Shown one piece after another: positions 8,847 to 17,883 of a stretch of 64,000 nucleotides of DNA. The DNA is from Armatimonadota bacterium (lineage in GTDB: Bacteria > Armatimonadota > Zipacnadia > Zipacnadales > JABUFB01): contig JABUFB010000008.1 of the NCBI GenBank assembly GCA_013314775.1, positions 310,001-374,000 on the forward strand. The letters run 5' to 3'. The position numbers and the translations under genes are program-made. The notes beneath the pieces are model-generated. The model ran no database searches. It saw only the letters and a program-made list of their open reading frames with translations, and was not told the origin of the DNA. Every line of letters begins with the position of its first letter. Position 1 is the stretch's first letter.

Positions 8847-9143
8847 ATGCAGGCGATCACGCGAGCAGGGCCCCACGGCGCGCGTGGCATGACTACCGTC
8901 GAGTTTGCGCTCTTGCTCGGAATCATCGCATGCGCGTCCATCGCCCTTTGGGGCAGCATCGGCGATTCGGCCGGCATGTGTGCGGACGCCACGTGTAACG
9001 GTTTCGACGAGATGGCAGATGCATCCATAGCTCACCCACCCGGCCCGGAGCAGACCAACGGCCCACAAATCACGCTTCCTGACGACGGCGGGGACGAGCC
9101 TGTCTCTCCGAGACGACGGGGACGTCGCCCCCGATGGAGGTAG
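8847..9143 (+). CDS. Flp/TadE-like pilin with charged C-terminal tail
   Basis: A 98-aa protein with the prepilin motif RGMTTVEFALLLGII (about residues 13-27): Gly at -1, Glu at +5 and a short hydrophobic helix, preceded by a 14-residue leader. The mature region contains two cysteines (MCADATC) and ends in a Pro/Asp-rich stretch and an Arg-rich tail (SPRRRGRRPRWR), unlike ordinary Flp pilins. AGGAGG eight bases before the ATG supports the start. Last gene of the pilin cluster, 30 bases after the response regulator. Probably a minor or modified pilin. Confidence 0.65.
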   Translation: MQAITRAGPHGARGMTTVEFALLLGIIACASIALWGSIGDSAGMCADATCNGFDEMADASIAHPPGPEQTNGPQITLPDDGGDEPVSPRRRGRRPRWR

Positions 9144-9749
9144 CCGCCTCAGCGTTCCCTTCGCATTAGCCTTCGCGACACTGGGCTTGCCCCACGTCGG
9201 TTTCACGCCCGGTAAGTGTGAGGCTGCCTGCCTTTCCCTCGCTCTCCCGCCTCACGAAGAAACCCCAGCACCCGGTCGAACCACAGTCTCGAATCGTGTC
9301 GCAATCCCGGTGGGATCCCTGGAAATCCGTGCCGGGAAATGCGGCGTTTCAAGGGCGACCCGATTGGGAATGTCCGGACCTGAAAGGGCTTGTACGGGGA
9401 CTGGCGCCCGGAAGCCCGCCGGGGAGCACCGGGCCACGCACGCGAGGCCGTGCAGGTGCACGAGGCCCCAGACAACCGCCTGCCGGCTCGGTGCTCTCAA
9501 GCCTGCGAGCCTGGGCCGATGTGCTTGGGGACCGCATGGCCGTGACGATCAAGGACAGCGCCGCGGTGCGGGGAGAGCTTCCGGTCAGGCTGGGCCAGCT
9601 TCAGGCTTACTTGCAGGCGGAGTTCAACTCCGACCACGGCGAACAGCACGGCAGCAATCCGGGCTGCCGGCTGGAGACGGTTGACTTGCTGCGGAAGGAT
9701 GCTGGGCGGCTGAGTGCTCAAGTCCGCCCAGCCGCCGCAGCTTCCGAAG
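9144..9749. other. 600-base gap without a supported gene
   Basis: Only short ORFs without convincing codon bias or homology are present. On the minus strand, 9497-9721 encodes a fragment with RGAVLDRHG near its end, which faintly resembles the start of class B penicillin-binding proteins, but it stops right after the motif. A hairpin lies at 9701-9732. Confidence 0.4.
9701..9732 (-). terminator. Hairpin after the heparinase-like gene
   Basis: A perfect nine-base inverted repeat, GCTGGGCGG (9701-9709) and CCGCCCAGC (9724-9732), with a 14-base loop. It lies 18 bases past the stop of the minus-strand gene ending at 9750. No T-run follows on either strand, so it may be a weak terminator or 3' RNA-stabilising structure. 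Confidence 0.35.
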
Positions 9750-12700
9750 CTATTTCAGCCTCGCGCTTCCCCAGACCGCGTGGTCGGAGTTGATCCCGTC
9801 ACCCGCGTCCGTGGTGTACAGGCGCAGCAACTTCGCGCCATCCAGCGGGACTTCAAGGGCGACCGGATCGTCTCCTCCCCGCAGTGTCGGCGAGGTGAAC
9901 AGCGTGCGCCACGGGCCTTCGGCCGCTTCCCCCACCTGCACCTGGAAGGTTGCGCTGCCGTTGCCCCGGCTGGAATCGCTGATTCCGACTTCAGCCAGCA
10001 GCTTCGCATTTCTCAGCTCCTCCGGCACCTGGTAGACGACCCGGCCATGGGCGCCGTCCGGACTGGGTTCCGGGCAGAGGGTGATGCACTTGGGATAGAT
10101 GCGGCCGGCGATTTCCGCCGGATTGCCCACGTAGTCGCGATCGCGGATGAGTCCGCCGTGAGCGAAGGAACTGAGAGCCTTGAGGTCACTCAGGTAAGTC
10201 ACCCCGGTCTCCAGCGGGACCTTGTTGATGAAGGAGATGGAGACGGTGGCGCGATGGCGCTCTACGGACCGGTCGGTCACGCTCACCTCGACCTGGTGCC
10301 TGCGAGGTCTGTGCGCTTCGGAGGCCAGCGCCTCCTGCAGGTCTATTTCCAGCCGCACGCCCTGGCCGTCATCGTCCAGGGCCACCGCGGTAGGGTCTGG
10401 GGGAACACCGTTGATTTTGACCTGGAGGGACTGTGTGTCCAGCGGATTGTCGGCGTCCCTGATGGCCACCGTCAGCTTTCGCGGTGCGTCGATCCAACCA
10501 AGGTCTCTCGCCGCTTCGACCGTCACCGGCTTCCCGTCCAGCGCGATCTCAGCCGCTGCCGGCGCCCCCGCGTCATTGAGGTTGAGCCACTCCGGCTTGG
10601 CGCTGATGATCGTGATCCCGCTAGACCCCAGTTCCGCTGGAGAGAATGACTGGCGACCCTGCGGCGCGTCCTGCCAGGTACCTGCGTCGCTGCGGAATGC
10701 CAGGGCTCCTTCCGTCCCGCGTGTCCTGACCGTGACCGTCCCGGTCCCTCGCAAGCTGTGCTGTTCCCATCCTTCGGCGCGTTCCTTGCGCCACGTCAGG
10801 TCGTTGGCAACCGTGACTCGCAGCCCCGGCCAGACCCCGTAGATCACGTACCAGTCGCCGATCCGGATGCCTTCGGAGCGCAGGTCGACCTCTTCCACCA
10901 GTTCCAGCGTATCGCCGCCGTATCCCCCGCCCACCTCATTGACCCGCCGGATGGTGTATGTGCGGTCGCGCTCCGGGAACCACACTCTGAGCCCGTTGTA
11001 CCAGGGCCCGTTGCCGTGATCCACCATGGGGCGCCAGGTGCGGATGACCCCGGGGCGGTCCTCGGGCATCTCCGTCACCTGGTGCCAGCTTGTGACGAAA
11101 GGCGCGTGATCCTGCACATCCACTCGCACCAACCCGCCGGGCAGTTCGGTCACCTTGTCCAGCCGGTAGCCCTCATTGCAGGCGTCACGTAGCGGGCTCT
11201 CGAAGGTGATGAGCAGTTGCCGGTCGTGCAGGTTGCCTCCCGCCGGCCAGGGCTTGTCCGGCTTGATGATCAGCGCGCTCTGCTGGCGGGTGCCGGTGAG
11301 GTCGCCAATCACGTCCACGATCTCGCCGGTGAAGTCCCCGGGCATCGCGGTCTCCAGTCCGGGCGCCCTCAGGACCGTGCCGCGGCAGACCTCCGCGGTA
11401 CTGACCTCGCCTTCGGCATCGGTCCGGAGCAGCGCATAGCGAGCGTCGGTTTCAATGCCGCCGGGCAGCCGAATCCGTCCCGGTTCTGACTGGTAGATCA
11501 CTGTGTCGGTGTGCCCGCCGGTCATCTCCAGTTCAAGGGCCACGATGTCCCGCTCGTTCCCTTCGATGCTCTCCGCTTTGAGAAGCCGCGCCGACTTGAT
11601 GGCGCTCTGTTCGCCTTCCCTGAAACCTTCCAGCACATGCACATACAGGCTCTCGAGGGGCACATTCCGGGCGGTGCGTCGCTCAATGATGAAGTCCCGT
11701 GCGCCCAGGAAGGCCACATTTCCGTCAACCCGCGCACCACCGGGCAGGGGCTGCTTCACCCAACCAATCCACGGCCCTCTGGCGCTTATCAGCTCGGTGT
11801 TCTCGGGATCCGCGTCCAGTCCCAGCATGCGCAGCCGGACCTTGCCTACGTCCTCGGGCACCGGGCGCTTGAAGGAGCCGTCATTGGGGTCGCGGGGAGC
11901 GAATGCGGCGATGTCGGTCTTCCACGTCACGTCCCAGGAACCGCCGGTCTGACCGAGCCGCGCCACTTCCTTGACCTGCTTGTACGCCCGGTAATCAACG
12001 TTCTCATCCACGCCCTCCCGCGTCTGGATTACCGCCGCGAGGTCCTCCGCCGTCTCCTTCACAGGCGGCAGGTTCGCTTCCGCGCGCACTCCCCACGCGC
12101 TGTTGAGAAGCGCCTGCTCCTCTCCCGCCACGAGTTTCGTCAGGTCCAGAATGTACGGCCTGCCGTCAGGGCCCTCCACACCGATGAGTGTGCGCCGGAA
12201 CTCGGGCGCGGTTACCCCCACGCCTGACCAAGAGTAGTGGTCCTTGACATCCAGCACCTGGAACCCGGATCCAGGCGCGCCGGCTTCCTCGCCACCCTTG
12301 AAGGTGATGACTTCCCCGTATCCCCGGTTGTCACCCCAGCCTTTCCCCGTGCCGATCTGGTCGACAATCGCCCCGTTCTGACACAATGCGCTGTGGGCAT
12401 AGACCCAGGTCCAGCTGTCGAAGCCCCGCGGGCCCTCCTGCATCTCGAAGGGGTAATCCATCTTCTTCAGGGCGGCGAACTCCGGTCGCTCCCACTGCAG
12501 CCGGGCATTGCACCAGTGGGCCGCGTAGCCACCCCGGCGCAGGACCGGCACGCCATCCACCCAGCACTCCAGGCTCAGGGCATCCTGGGCGTTATGCAAA
12601 GAAGCGCGGGTGTATGCCAGGCATGCCTCCTGTCTGTGTCCAGGGCCGCCGACCCGCAGGATCCCGACACCGTAGCCGGGCCAGTTGCGGCTGCCGATCT

Positions 12701-14189
12701 TTTCGTTTTCTCGCACCTGATTGGGATTGTTGATGAAGTTGCTGGGAAATGCGAACTCGTGTTGATCTCCGAACTCCACCTGGATGCCGCGGACGGTGCC
12801 CAATTTCCGCAGCTCCGCATCTGCCGCCCAATAGAACGGGTGGTCTTCAAGGAAGTTGGGGTAGAACTGCAGCCAGCCCTTCGGATCGCGCAGGAATGGG
12901 TAGAAATACCCGCCCGGCATGGCCATGTAGTTTGGGGCGCCCTCACCGTTCATGCCGTCCTGGTACGTGTGATTGTACATCGCCACTTCCTGCGCAGGCC
13001 CGGCGAAGTCCAGCAGTTCCTCGTCGCCCAGAAGAACCCCGAGCATCCACAGGTCCACGTAGTTGGCTTCCTGGTAATTCGTCAGCAGTTTCTGGGAGAA
13101 AACGCTCTTGAACATGAGCGACAGTTCACGCAGAAGCTTCTGCGCGATCTTCCGGTCGAGCGCATCGGGATCGCCGTAGGTTCTCTCTGAATAGTACCGG
13201 AACGCCGGATGCAGATGTACCCGGGCGTAAGGTTCCACCCAGATGTGCTCATCCATCATATTCAGCCAGCCTCGGCTGCCACCGGGCAGTCTGCGGCTCC
13301 ACGCTCCGAGATAGCTGACTTCGAAGATTGCCGGCCGCGGCACGGCCTCCCATTCGGCGCGGGTGAGAGGCTTGCCATCTTTGCCATTGGCCAGTTCGTT
13401 GTGGTCACACAGCGGCAGGCCGTAATAGGTATCCGCCACCTGATCAAGAATCACTGCGATCTTGTGAACGTACAGGGGGTCCGCGGTCTCCTCGAACTTC
13501 CGTCCATAGTTACGCACGAGGTCGCAGCCGACGCTGAGCCAGCGCTTCTGGTCGAAAAAGGTGCGGATGAAAAGCTCCCACTCCACACCATCTCGATCCC
13601 TGTAGAGCGTGCAGGGCACTTCCTGAACAGTCTCGTCCAAATGGAGGAATTGTGCGGTTGCATTGGCCTTGAGCGCATAGTCCGCTGGGGCATCCTGCTC
13701 CCGGCCCCAGAGGTCGGTCTTGCAGCAGTTGGTGGTGGCGTGGTACTCGTTTGCAGGGTCCATCAACACCGAGAACGAGTACGAACCGCAGAAGGGGCAG
13801 TAAGTGTAGAGAGCGGCGCTGGGCTTTGAGGGGTCCACCTTCCCAGATTTCACACGCGCCAGAGGTGCGATGTGTCGCGGGAACTCGGCCCGGATCTCAT
13901 CATCCGTGGGCGCTGCGGTAACGTGCACATTCCAGTCCGCCTCGGGGCTGGACTCGGGGTGCGCGGCCTGCCAGCGCTCGGCCTGTTGGCGAGTCCAGTC
14001 TGCGAACAGCGTGGCGGCGGTCTGCGGGGGAAGCTTTCGGCCTGGTATCAGCTCGGCCACTTTCTTCGCGCGGTCAGGCGCGTCCCACCATGTTCTGCCC
14101 TCAACAGGCTGGTTTTCTCCAGGTTGGCAAAGGGCGGCCGCGCAAAGAGTTATCGCTAGAGCCAGGGAGAACAGCAGATCGTTGCCCAT
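9750..14189 (-). CDS. Very large secreted heparinase II/III-like polysaccharide lyase
   Basis: A 1479-aa exported protein; residues 1-21 form a signal peptide (DLLFSLALAITLCAAALC). A Cys pair (CPFCGSYSF at about 132) and TNCCKTDLWG some 27 residues later look like a small metal-binding knuckle. Residues of about 180-560 are helix-rich with Trp/Tyr-dense segments such as NMMDEHIWVEP and GMNGEGAPNYMAMPGG, matching the (alpha/alpha) toroid of heparinase II/III-like uronate lyases. The remaining 900 residues are beta-rich and contain the expected C-terminal beta-sandwich plus further modules. ATG 14189 is chosen over 14315 because of the signal peptide and GGGAG upstream. It likely cleaves an extracellular uronic-acid polymer; family placement is moderate. 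Confidence 0.7.
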   Translation of the reverse strand: MGNDLLFSLALAITLCAAALCQPGENQPVEGRTWWDAPDRAKKVAELIPGRKLPPQTAATLFADWTRQQAERWQAAHPESSPEADWNVHVTAAPTDDEIRAEFPRHIAPLARVKSGKVDPSKPSAALYTYCPFCGSYSFSVLMDPANEYHATTNCCKTDLWGREQDAPADYALKANATAQFLHLDETVQEVPCTLYRDRDGVEWELFIRTFFDQKRWLSVGCDLVRNYGRKFEETADPLYVHKIAVILDQVADTYYGLPLCDHNELANGKDGKPLTRAEWEAVPRPAIFEVSYLGAWSRRLPGGSRGWLNMMDEHIWVEPYARVHLHPAFRYYSERTYGDPDALDRKIAQKLLRELSLMFKSVFSQKLLTNYQEANYVDLWMLGVLLGDEELLDFAGPAQEVAMYNHTYQDGMNGEGAPNYMAMPGGYFYPFLRDPKGWLQFYPNFLEDHPFYWAADAELRKLGTVRGIQVEFGDQHEFAFPSNFINNPNQVRENEKIGSRNWPGYGVGILRVGGPGHRQEACLAYTRASLHNAQDALSLECWVDGVPVLRRGGYAAHWCNARLQWERPEFAALKKMDYPFEMQEGPRGFDSWTWVYAHSALCQNGAIVDQIGTGKGWGDNRGYGEVITFKGGEEAGAPGSGFQVLDVKDHYSWSGVGVTAPEFRRTLIGVEGPDGRPYILDLTKLVAGEEQALLNSAWGVRAEANLPPVKETAEDLAAVIQTREGVDENVDYRAYKQVKEVARLGQTGGSWDVTWKTDIAAFAPRDPNDGSFKRPVPEDVGKVRLRMLGLDADPENTELISARGPWIGWVKQPLPGGARVDGNVAFLGARDFIIERRTARNVPLESLYVHVLEGFREGEQSAIKSARLLKAESIEGNERDIVALELEMTGGHTDTVIYQSEPGRIRLPGGIETDARYALLRTDAEGEVSTAEVCRGTVLRAPGLETAMPGDFTGEIVDVIGDLTGTRQQSALIIKPDKPWPAGGNLHDRQLLITFESPLRDACNEGYRLDKVTELPGGLVRVDVQDHAPFVTSWHQVTEMPEDRPGVIRTWRPMVDHGNGPWYNGLRVWFPERDRTYTIRRVNEVGGGYGGDTLELVEEVDLRSEGIRIGDWYVIYGVWPGLRVTVANDLTWRKERAEGWEQHSLRGTGTVTVRTRGTEGALAFRSDAGTWQDAPQGRQSFSPAELGSSGITIISAKPEWLNLNDAGAPAAAEIALDGKPVTVEAARDLGWIDAPRKLTVAIRDADNPLDTQSLQVKINGVPPDPTAVALDDDGQGVRLEIDLQEALASEAHRPRRHQVEVSVTDRSVERHRATVSISFINKVPLETGVTYLSDLKALSSFAHGGLIRDRDYVGNPAEIAGRIYPKCITLCPEPSPDGAHGRVVYQVPEELRNAKLLAEVGISDSSRGNGSATFQVQVGEAAEGPWRTLFTSPTLRGGDDPVALEVPLDGAKLLRLYTTDAGDGINSDHAVWGSARLK

Positions 14190-14667
14190 GAGTTCAGCTC
14201 CCGTGCGTCTTGACAATGTTGGGTGCCACATGCAGCGTCCCACACTCCACGACTCACCCCGACCGCACTCGTTCCGCAAGAGTCGCTCCACGCTTGCCTG
14301 CGCATTCCGGGTCACCGGGAATACAGGGGCCGCAGTGTCAGGTCATCGGTTATGAACTATCCGCCGGGACCCGCCTGACGGATGCTGTCGACGCCAAGCC
14401 GTCCAGCGTGTACTTCGACGGCGAGACACGAGGCCATCTGCGACAACATGGTCCCTCCGCACATCCCAACCGCCATGTTCTCAGGCACCCCTGGAGGGAC
14501 TGGTCTCAGGTGTCTAGCGTTCGCAGCGACATCCTGTGGCGAACGAAGCGCCCTACCCCATTCTTCCCGGCCCTTCACTCATCCTGCCGCATCCACGGGC
14601 AGACAATGAGAGACAGCCGGCGGCATATTAGCCCCGCCTGCAAAGGTCTGGTCGGACGAGCCTTGCC
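14190..14667. other. 480-base gap between two minus-strand glycan genes
   Basis: No ORF here has a ribosome site, signal peptide or recognisable domain. It must hold the promoter of the minus-strand heparinase-like gene, but I could not identify a convincing hexamer pair. Nothing else was seen. Confidence 0.4.
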
Positions 14668-17600
14668 TCAACCCTCCGCCTTGTACCACTTGCCTTCCCA
14701 GGGCGCCAGATCCACCGTGAACCACACGTACCCGTCTTCACCCATCCTCAGTTCCAGCCCCGGGTACTTTCGCCCTTCATCACGCATCAGCCCTATCCGG
14801 ACGGGGCCGCCAATTCCGGCCCGCTCCCGGATCAGGATCATCTCCCCCCGGCTGGCAAGATACACCCGCACATTGTGTGGGGCGATCACCGGACGATCTA
14901 TCCAGGCCTCGCCGGCCAGGTAGTCGAACAAAGGCGCCATTGCGTCCCGTGGCTCTTGCCTCGGCTCCAGTCCCCAGAGCGGCTCGTGCGCGAACCCAAG
15001 CGGGAAGCCGAAAGCGAAGACTGACGCGTAGCCCCTCCGTGTGCGCGCACCAATCACCGAACCGTCGCCAGCCTTCAGCACTGGCTCGCCCTGGTCGAAT
15101 GTCCCCACTGGCGGCACCTTTCCGAAGTTCAACATCAGCTCGCGTGTCCCGGGCTCTTCGACCAATTCCACCGTCTGCTTCCCTTTGAGGTCCGCTGTGC
15201 CGGCATAGTCCCACATGCCCACCCATCTTTGCAGCACGGGGTGGAACGCCTTCTTCGGTTCCAGCCTCGGCCCACGCTTGCCTACCCATCCCAGTGCGAG
15301 CACTTTCGGGCCGTCTTCCGTCGCGCCATTGAGCCAGGCGTCCAGCGCGGTCCAGGCGCAGGCGGGGAAGTCGATGGCCATTTGTGGGATGATCACCAGA
15401 CGGTAGGGCGACAGGTCCACCTTGAAGGGCGGGCAGTCCCCGGCCGGCGCGTACACCAGGTCGCGGTCCTGCACGATGTCGAACTCCACGTTGAGCTGTG
15501 TCAGGAACTCGGCCACCGCCCGCACATTGCCGTAGTCCAGTCCGCTCATGTTGGAGTGCGCGAGATTGGTATTGCGCACGATCAGCACCTGCACCGGGCG
15601 GTCCAGGGGGAACTCTATGCCCTCGGTGGCGGGTATGAATTCGCCCATCCATTCCAGCACCGGCGTCCTGTGGGGCTTCGCACCGTCGTGGGCACCGCTC
15701 ATGTGCGGCCACGCGTAGGTTTGCGTCCACGCCGCGCCGCCGCCGATCTCGTCGAAAAGCGCACCACGGTAGTAGTTGAGGATCTCCTGCGGCCGATCGC
15801 GGTTGCCGCCCTCTCCCTCCCCTGACGCAATGCCGACGGACGGACTGCCTGGGGCCAACGCGTACGGCCTGTAGGCCGAGATCACTTTGATCGCCTTGCG
15901 CACCGTGGCCCACGGAGGCAGATCGGCCAAGTCGGTATTGCTGTCGTGGCAGCCCACGCCGATCACGTCAAAGGGCAGCTCGGCCCGGCGGTACAGGTGC
16001 AGAAAATGCCAGCTTGCAGTGAGGTCCTGGGCGTTGGAGTAGAAAAGCAGCTGATTAGGCATCGCCTGACGCACGATTTTCGCCCAGTTCACCAGCATGT
16101 CGAACAGCAGTTCGTCCTCGCGCATCTCGTAGAAGTCAATCCACAGCGGGTCTTCGGGCGAGAACTGGTTGTGGGAGGTACACGCGCCCTTGCGCACGTG
16201 GGGTTCGGAGACGCCCAACGGCCACGGCCACAATGGCAGCGGAATATCTTCCCACGTCGTGGCATCGGCGAAAGGGTCTTCCCTGCCTCTGAAGCCGGGC
16301 ACCAGCACCTGCTCGCGGGGCTTCCCGGGCCAATGTTCCGCCGTCCATTCGCGCTGATCATATGCCGAGCGGTCCGCGTAGTCATACCCCCACGACGTCT
16401 GGCGTCTGAACTCCTCGAGAGTGCCGTACTTGCGGGCGAGGAAGTCCGCGAAGAGCGCCTTCTGGTGAGGGTTGTCCAGGTCGTGCTCCAGGACAATGTC
16501 CTCCTCGCCGATCATCATTCCCAGTACGTGGGGACACTGGGAGTACCGGGCCATGATCTTCCGGGTCGCGAGCGCCTGCGCTTCCAGCACTTCCGGGTAA
16601 AGGTGGTATCGCGCCCGGTATGGCGGAGGCACGATAGGGTGCGCAGACCAGTAGAAATCACCTTCGAACACAATGTAGCGTCCGTGAGCCCAGGCGCGGC
16701 GCACGAAATGGTCCAGCAGGTCCACGGTGCGGTCAAAGTGGAGGTTCAAAGCAACCGAGCCGGATGGTTGCTTTTCCAGCTTCGCCCACTCGCCATTCTC
16801 ATCAAGCAGCGATCCCCAGCCCAGCATGCGCACGTAAAGATTCACGCCACTGTCAGCCATGAGGTCCAGGTCGGCCTCAAGCTGATCCAGGTCCCAGCCT
16901 GTCACACCCAGCCCACCGGACTGGCCGTAGATGGTGAAGAACAGATGTCGCACCTTGCCCGATCCGTCCCGCAGTTGCCCGGTTGCGGGGTCGATGCGCG
17001 AGAAGTCGGCAAACTGCGCAGCCCATTCCGGACGCTCGGGCGGCGTATCCATGCGGATAGCATTAGCCCGGTCTGCCACCCAAGAGTCGCGAAGCGCCTG
17101 ATTATGCGCCGCGAAGCGTTTCTGAAGCAATTCGCGGGGCAGGATTGCGAAATCCCGGCCCCAGAAAGCGCCGTCTCCCGCTGCGTAGCCGCCCTGATCG
17201 GTCACGGGCACCCACTCTCCCCCACCCTCACCACGCTCCCAGCCCTCGGGCGGATCGTCGCACCACTGCCAGGTCAGGTCGGTGATGTAGTCCTTCCACG
17301 TCCCGTCCTCATACTCCACGCGCATCTGGACATACAACTGCGGGGTCCAGTCCGAGTGAACCTTGGCCGCAAGGCGCACGGTTCTAGGGTGAACGAGGTC
17401 GGTCACGTCAATCCAGACCGGCGTCGCCTGATGGGTGTCGTGCCCCTCGGCGATGAGTTTGCCCTCGAGGTAGAGGGCCACGGTCATTCGCGGCGCAGTA
17501 CACAGGACCGCGCGCTTGATGCCATCTTCGAGTTCCCAGCTTCCCCGGAAATGGGTCAGCTTCGAGTTCCCGGCACCGATGAACCGGGCATCATCCGGAA

Positions 17601-17703
17601 CATAAGGCGAAGGTTCCGTGGGCGGGTACCATACCGGCTCCTGCGCGATGCCAAACCCGCACGAGAGCCACAATACGCCAGCGATCAGGGCGGTGTTGCG
17701 CAT
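14668..17703 (-). CDS. Secreted GH42-like glycoside hydrolase
   Basis: A 1011-aa exported protein with a signal peptide at 1-20 ending in GIAQ. Residues 50-150 form a beta-sandwich like the N-terminal domain of GH2-type enzymes (TVALYLEGKLIAEG). From about 235 a TIM-barrel begins; MMIGEED at about 400-406 is the beta4 acid/base region, and FADFLARKYGTLEEFRRQ is a hallmark of beta-galactosidase-like GH42 relatives. The 700-850 segment resembles the trimerisation/GATase-like domain (VIIPQMAIDFPACAW). The substrate may differ from beta-galactosides. It is divergent from the IclR gene, 180 bases away, whose promoter-operator lies between them. Confidence 0.78.
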   Translation of the reverse strand: MRNTALIAGVLWLSCGFGIAQEPVWYPPTEPSPYVPDDARFIGAGNSKLTHFRGSWELEDGIKRAVLCTAPRMTVALYLEGKLIAEGHDTHQATPVWIDVTDLVHPRTVRLAAKVHSDWTPQLYVQMRVEYEDGTWKDYITDLTWQWCDDPPEGWERGEGGGEWVPVTDQGGYAAGDGAFWGRDFAILPRELLQKRFAAHNQALRDSWVADRANAIRMDTPPERPEWAAQFADFSRIDPATGQLRDGSGKVRHLFFTIYGQSGGLGVTGWDLDQLEADLDLMADSGVNLYVRMLGWGSLLDENGEWAKLEKQPSGSVALNLHFDRTVDLLDHFVRRAWAHGRYIVFEGDFYWSAHPIVPPPYRARYHLYPEVLEAQALATRKIMARYSQCPHVLGMMIGEEDIVLEHDLDNPHQKALFADFLARKYGTLEEFRRQTSWGYDYADRSAYDQREWTAEHWPGKPREQVLVPGFRGREDPFADATTWEDIPLPLWPWPLGVSEPHVRKGACTSHNQFSPEDPLWIDFYEMREDELLFDMLVNWAKIVRQAMPNQLLFYSNAQDLTASWHFLHLYRRAELPFDVIGVGCHDSNTDLADLPPWATVRKAIKVISAYRPYALAPGSPSVGIASGEGEGGNRDRPQEILNYYRGALFDEIGGGAAWTQTYAWPHMSGAHDGAKPHRTPVLEWMGEFIPATEGIEFPLDRPVQVLIVRNTNLAHSNMSGLDYGNVRAVAEFLTQLNVEFDIVQDRDLVYAPAGDCPPFKVDLSPYRLVIIPQMAIDFPACAWTALDAWLNGATEDGPKVLALGWVGKRGPRLEPKKAFHPVLQRWVGMWDYAGTADLKGKQTVELVEEPGTRELMLNFGKVPPVGTFDQGEPVLKAGDGSVIGARTRRGYASVFAFGFPLGFAHEPLWGLEPRQEPRDAMAPLFDYLAGEAWIDRPVIAPHNVRVYLASRGEMILIRERAGIGGPVRIGLMRDEGRKYPGLELRMGEDGYVWFTVDLAPWEGKWYKAEG

Positions 17704-17809
17704 GATGGACAGCCCTCCGTGAACGCCCTTGTGTCAGCAGTCAGCTTTTCGCTGAAAGAGCGGAGTTCCCTTCTCCCACCGCTACCGGTGGCCGGAGTTC
17801 GATGACCGC

Positions 17810-17838
17810 TTGACCCCTCCGCATGACTTCACTATAAT
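17810..17838 (+). promoter_or_regulatory. Near-consensus sigma70 promoter of the IclR gene
   Basis: TTGACC at 17810-17815 and a perfect TATAAT at 17833-17838 are separated by exactly 17 bases. Transcription would start near 17845, leaving a 39-base leader before the GTG at 17884. The -10 element lies inside the palindrome at 17828-17862. Confidence 0.75.
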
Positions 17839-17862
17839 TGAAGTGTCTTCAATTATAATGAA
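17828..17862. promoter_or_regulatory. 35-bp palindromic operator overlapping the IclR promoter
   Basis: Arms TATAATTGAAG (17833-17843) and CTTCAATTATA (17847-17857) are perfect reverse complements around TGT. The symmetry continues outward after one mismatch as TTCA (17828-17831) and TGAA (17859-17862), giving 15 of 16 matched positions per arm. It covers the -10 element and predicted start site, as expected for autorepression by the adjacent IclR protein. AT-rich palindromes are typical IclR-family operators. Confidence 0.7.
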
Positions 17863-17883
17863 TATCCAGAGGAGCGCCGCACC

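Noticed and set aside
9497-9721. Fragment with RGAVLDRHG resembling the N-terminus of a class B penicillin-binding protein
   Set aside because: Only one short motif, weak hydrophobic segment, immediate stop, and no PBP continuation in any frame; could be chance.
14357-14578. 73-aa minus-strand ORF in the gap before the heparinase-like gene
   Set aside because: No ribosome site, no recognisable domain and ordinary GC-rich composition.
15946-17805. 619-aa plus-strand open frame
   Set aside because: Exactly antisense to the GH42-like gene in GC-rich DNA. Its composition is typical of shadow frames and it has no ribosome site.
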